The notes under the pieces: generated by a model | The model's database searches: none | Told to the model about the DNA's origin: nothing | The model's input: only the letters and a program-made list of their open reading frames with translations | Translations under genes and position numbers: made by a program | Assembly: GCA_024679435.1 (NCBI GenBank) | Contig: JAIBDK010000070.1 | Location: 1-8,835 of the forward strand | Direction: 5' to 3' | Length of the DNA: 8,835 bases | Origin: Gammaproteobacteria bacterium | Lineage (GTDB): Bacteria > Pseudomonadota > Gammaproteobacteria > Arenicellales > Poriferihabitantaceae | Shown here: in pieces, positions 7,131 through 8,835 of the stretch | Layout of the letters: the number at the start of each line of letters is the position of its first letter | Numbering within the stretch: position 1 is the stretch's first letter

Positions 7131-7172
7131 ATCTAAACCGCATTGAAATACGATCCACATTTCGGGTTAGAT
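7131..7172. repeat. Imperfect hairpin after the aminotransferase gene, containing GGTTAGAT copy 3
   Basis: ATCTAAACCG (7131-7140) pairs with CGGGTTAGAT (7163-7172) at nine of ten positions. Inside it, GAAAT (7145-7149) can pair with ATTTC (7159-7163). The structure begins nine bases after the aminotransferase stop on the minus strand, where a terminator would be expected. The T5 run, however, follows the stem on the plus strand (7172-7176), so it is in the wrong orientation for that gene. It could be a weak bidirectional terminator, an RNA-stability hairpin or an operator pair. GGTTAGAT itself is 7165-7172. Confidence 0.35.
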
Positions 7173-7180
7173 TTTTGTCG

Positions 7181-8548
7181 CTAAAATGACTGGTACAACT
7201 CGGCAAAACTGCCGGATAGGGCTTCTTCGAAAAAAGTCACGTCTTCCATCTGGATGCACAATGGCGGGCAGATTCTGAGAACATTCTTATGAGCGCCGGA
7301 TTTGCTGGCGACCAATCCATACTTCCGGGTAAGTTGAAACAGTCTGGCCATTTCATCCGCTGCGGGTTCTTTTGTTTTTCGGTCCTTGACCAGTTCTGCA
7401 GCCATCATCAGACCTTGTCCGCGAACATCGCCGATGATGTCGTATTTCTGCTGTAGATTCTTGAGCACGTTAAGCAGCGCTTCGCCCACGTTTTTGGCAT
7501 TGTCGATCAAATTGCACTGATCAATGACCTGGAGCACCGCGCGCCCTGCGGCGCAACTGACCGGGTTGGCTCCATAGGTATTGAAATAGAATTTATTTGC
7601 CATGGCTTCCGCAATATGCTTTTTGGCTACCACGGCACCCAGCGGGAACCCGTTTCCGATACCTTTGGCAAGGACCACGATGTCAGGGACGACGTCGTGA
7701 TCACTAAACGACCAGTAGCCCTTTCCTGTTCTGCCGAAACCGGATTGAACCTCATCCACAATGCAAAGCCCACCCGCAGCGCGAACTCTTTCGAATGCGC
7801 CGGAAACGTATCCTTTGGGAAGAGGAATAATACCGCCGTAGCCCTGAATTGGCTCTATAAACATGCCGGCAATCTGACCGGATGTACCATAGTGAATAGT
7901 ACGATCAAGATCCTCAAGATATGGCTGCACTCCGTCACCGTGGATGCCCCGGTATTGATCAGGATTAGGCGCAAACTGAATTCCGTTTAACAGTGAAATA
8001 TTATGCCTGAAATTGCTTATTCCGGTAAGTGATTGAGCGCCAAACGTAGCGCCGTGATAACTGTTGGCCAGCGACACCACATCATTGTTACCGGTATGTG
8101 ATCGTGCCAGCAGTAATGCAAAATCAATTGCCTCCGCTCCACTGTTCATAAAATGAACGACCCATTCTTCATCCTGAGGAAATTTTGCAGTTAGTTCTTC
8201 AGCAAAATGAGCCGGAACCGGATGAAAAAACATTGTGGTGCAATGCTGGATTTGTTCAGCTTGATTCTGCACCGCGGCTGTAACTGCTGGGTTGTTGTAG
8301 CCAATGCTGACACATAAGTTTTGACTCAGACAGTCGAGATACTGATTTCCTTTTTCGTCCCAAAGATATTGATCCTGGCCGTGCTTAAAAATCAGCGGCG
8401 TGTCATAAGGCACGAAAGCCCTTTGTGATGCCGCATAAAATCTTTCTCGTCGTTCTACAATAGCATCCGTATTCCAGTCTGTTTGAGACTCAAACTTTTT
8501 CGGGTCAGAATTTATAGTTTCAGATATTTTTGTGTTGGTGCCAATCAT
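7181..8548 (-). CDS. Class III PLP-dependent aminotransferase, AGXT2-like (candidate diaminobutyrate transaminase)
   Basis: A 455-residue fold-type I aminotransferase. The PLP-binding lysine is K295 in AKGIGNGFPLGAV; the cofactor-ring aspartate is D265 in IVDEVQSGFGRTGKGYWSF; and NSGAEAIDFALLLAR (135-149) binds the phosphate. FNTYGANPVSCAAGRAVL (322-339), GDVRGQGLMMAAELVKD (373-389) and RICPPLCI (425-432) complete the class III pattern. The sequence resembles alanine-glyoxylate aminotransferase 2 throughout, including HTGNNDVVSLANSYHG and EPIQGYGG. Enzymes of this group move amino groups from beta-, gamma- or omega-amino acids to pyruvate, glyoxylate or 2-oxoglutarate. Because doeA follows, 2,4-diaminobutyrate is a reasonable substrate and DoeD a possible identity, but this rests on context only. 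AGAAGAG lies about nine bases before the ATG. The oxygenase stop is 59 bases upstream, which suggests a shared transcript. Confidence 0.9.
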   Translation of the reverse strand: MIGTNTKISETINSDPKKFESQTDWNTDAIVERRERFYAASQRAFVPYDTPLIFKHGQDQYLWDEKGNQYLDCLSQNLCVSIGYNNPAVTAAVQNQAEQIQHCTTMFFHPVPAHFAEELTAKFPQDEEWVVHFMNSGAEAIDFALLLARSHTGNNDVVSLANSYHGATFGAQSLTGISNFRHNISLLNGIQFAPNPDQYRGIHGDGVQPYLEDLDRTIHYGTSGQIAGMFIEPIQGYGGIIPLPKGYVSGAFERVRAAGGLCIVDEVQSGFGRTGKGYWSFSDHDVVPDIVVLAKGIGNGFPLGAVVAKKHIAEAMANKFYFNTYGANPVSCAAGRAVLQVIDQCNLIDNAKNVGEALLNVLKNLQQKYDIIGDVRGQGLMMAAELVKDRKTKEPAADEMARLFQLTRKYGLVASKSGAHKNVLRICPPLCIQMEDVTFFEEALSGSFAELYQSF

Positions 8549-8601
8549 TGCGTTGCTCTCTTCTAGATGTCTAACGTGTGCTGTAGATTGTCCTTCGACT
8601 T

Positions 8602-8618
8602 TTAGAGTTAGTCTCTAA
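8602..8618. repeat. Small hairpin over the oxygenase stop codon
   Basis: TTAGAG (8602-8607), a five-base loop and CTCTAA (8613-8618) form a perfect but AT-rich 6-base-pair stem. The oxygenase stop (8608-8610) lies in the loop. There is no U-tract on the minus strand, so it is unlikely to terminate transcription. It may be chance. Confidence 0.25.
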
Positions 8619-8835
8619 GTCCATCGGAACGAATCTTTTGCTGCTCATGAGCAGCGGTAGTTTTGCCATAGAGTTGCCGGACTCGTTCCTTGTTCCCAAT
8701 GACTCCTGGTTCTTCTGTAAATGACATTATTATCAATAAGCGATCATCATTTCCGGTGTTTCTGGTTACCCGATGTAGAGAGTATCTGCCGAGGAAAAAT
8801 TGCAGGTCTCCGGGTTGAAGATTCAGTGGTTTTAC
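8608..8835 (-). CDS. Fe(II)/2-oxoglutarate-dependent oxygenase (partial, C-terminal 75 residues)
   Basis: My own reading of the minus strand from the right edge gives 75 codons ending in TAA at 8608-8610; the N-terminus lies beyond the window. The fragment contains LQPGDLQFFLGRYSLHRVT and then NDDRLLIIMSFTEEPG. This fits the end of the double-stranded beta-helix of 2-oxoglutarate oxygenases: H21 of the fragment would be the distal iron ligand, and R32, with ten residues between them, would bind the 2-oxoglutarate carboxylate. The tail KERVRQLYGKTTAAHEQ is distinctive. It reminds me of amino-acid-modifying enzymes related to the BesD/HalD halogenases and their hydroxylase relatives, but that is memory of style, not an alignment. 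It does not look like ectoine hydroxylase EctD. The proximal H-x-D/G motif, which would separate hydroxylase from halogenase, is outside the window. Confidence 0.75.
   Translation of the reverse strand, partial: VKPLNLQPGDLQFFLGRYSLHRVTRNTGNDDRLLIIMSFTEEPGVIGNKERVRQLYGKTTAAHEQQKIRSDGLRD

Noticed and set aside
7616..7990. A 124-codon plus-strand open frame inside the aminotransferase gene.
   Set aside because: It is antisense to the conserved PLP-binding region and its translation resembles no family I know.
8608..8835. Ectoine hydroxylase (EctD) as the identity of the partial oxygenase, suggested by doeA nearby.
   Set aside because: The fragment's end (residues 33-75) does not resemble the EctD C-terminus as I remember it; only the generic oxygenase His and Arg agree.

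Overview
The window looks like a chromosomal segment of a free-living, probably marine or halotolerant gammaproteobacterium. The best clues are a DUF3461 protein (a family I know mainly from Gammaproteobacteria), an ectoine-hydrolase-type gene beside an AGXT2-like aminotransferase (compatible-solute catabolism), and a secreted vanadium haloperoxidase. I see no rRNA, tRNA, CRISPR array, transposase, phage or plasmid gene.

Left part (1-4048). A TauE/SafE-type membrane exporter on the minus strand runs off the left edge. A 115-base divergent intergenic region separates it from three plus-strand genes: a 635-residue vanadium-dependent haloperoxidase/PAP2 protein with all catalytic residues and a signal peptide, a membrane-anchored DUF1499 protein, and a histidine phosphatase.

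Right part (4111-8835). Everything is on the minus strand. In transcription order (right to left): the C-terminal end of an Fe(II)/2-oxoglutarate oxygenase, a class III PLP aminotransferase resembling AGXT2, an M24-fold hydrolase of the ectoine hydrolase (DoeA/EutD) type, a secreted c-type cytochrome with a sulfite-oxidase-like N-terminal domain, a small GIY-YIG protein and a DUF3461 protein. The first two, and then doeA plus the cytochrome gene, are closely spaced; a 229-base gap with an inverted repeat separates these pairs.

How the genes may work together. The clearest functional unit is oxygenase, aminotransferase and DoeA. DoeA would open the ectoine ring, and the aminotransferase could act on 2,4-diaminobutyrate or a related amino acid. 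The deacetylase (DoeB) expected between those steps is not in the window. The role of the oxygenase is open. The periplasmic cytochrome 3' of doeA has no obvious place in ectoine degradation. The left-hand genes are probably unrelated to this unit.

I found no clear undescribed system. The items most worth a second look are the oxygenase-aminotransferase-DoeA arrangement, the pterin-domain/cytochrome c fusion without a molybdenum-ligand cysteine, the intact haloperoxidase with a G8 tract in its coding sequence, and an 8-base motif (GGTTAGAT) that I found three times, only between genes.
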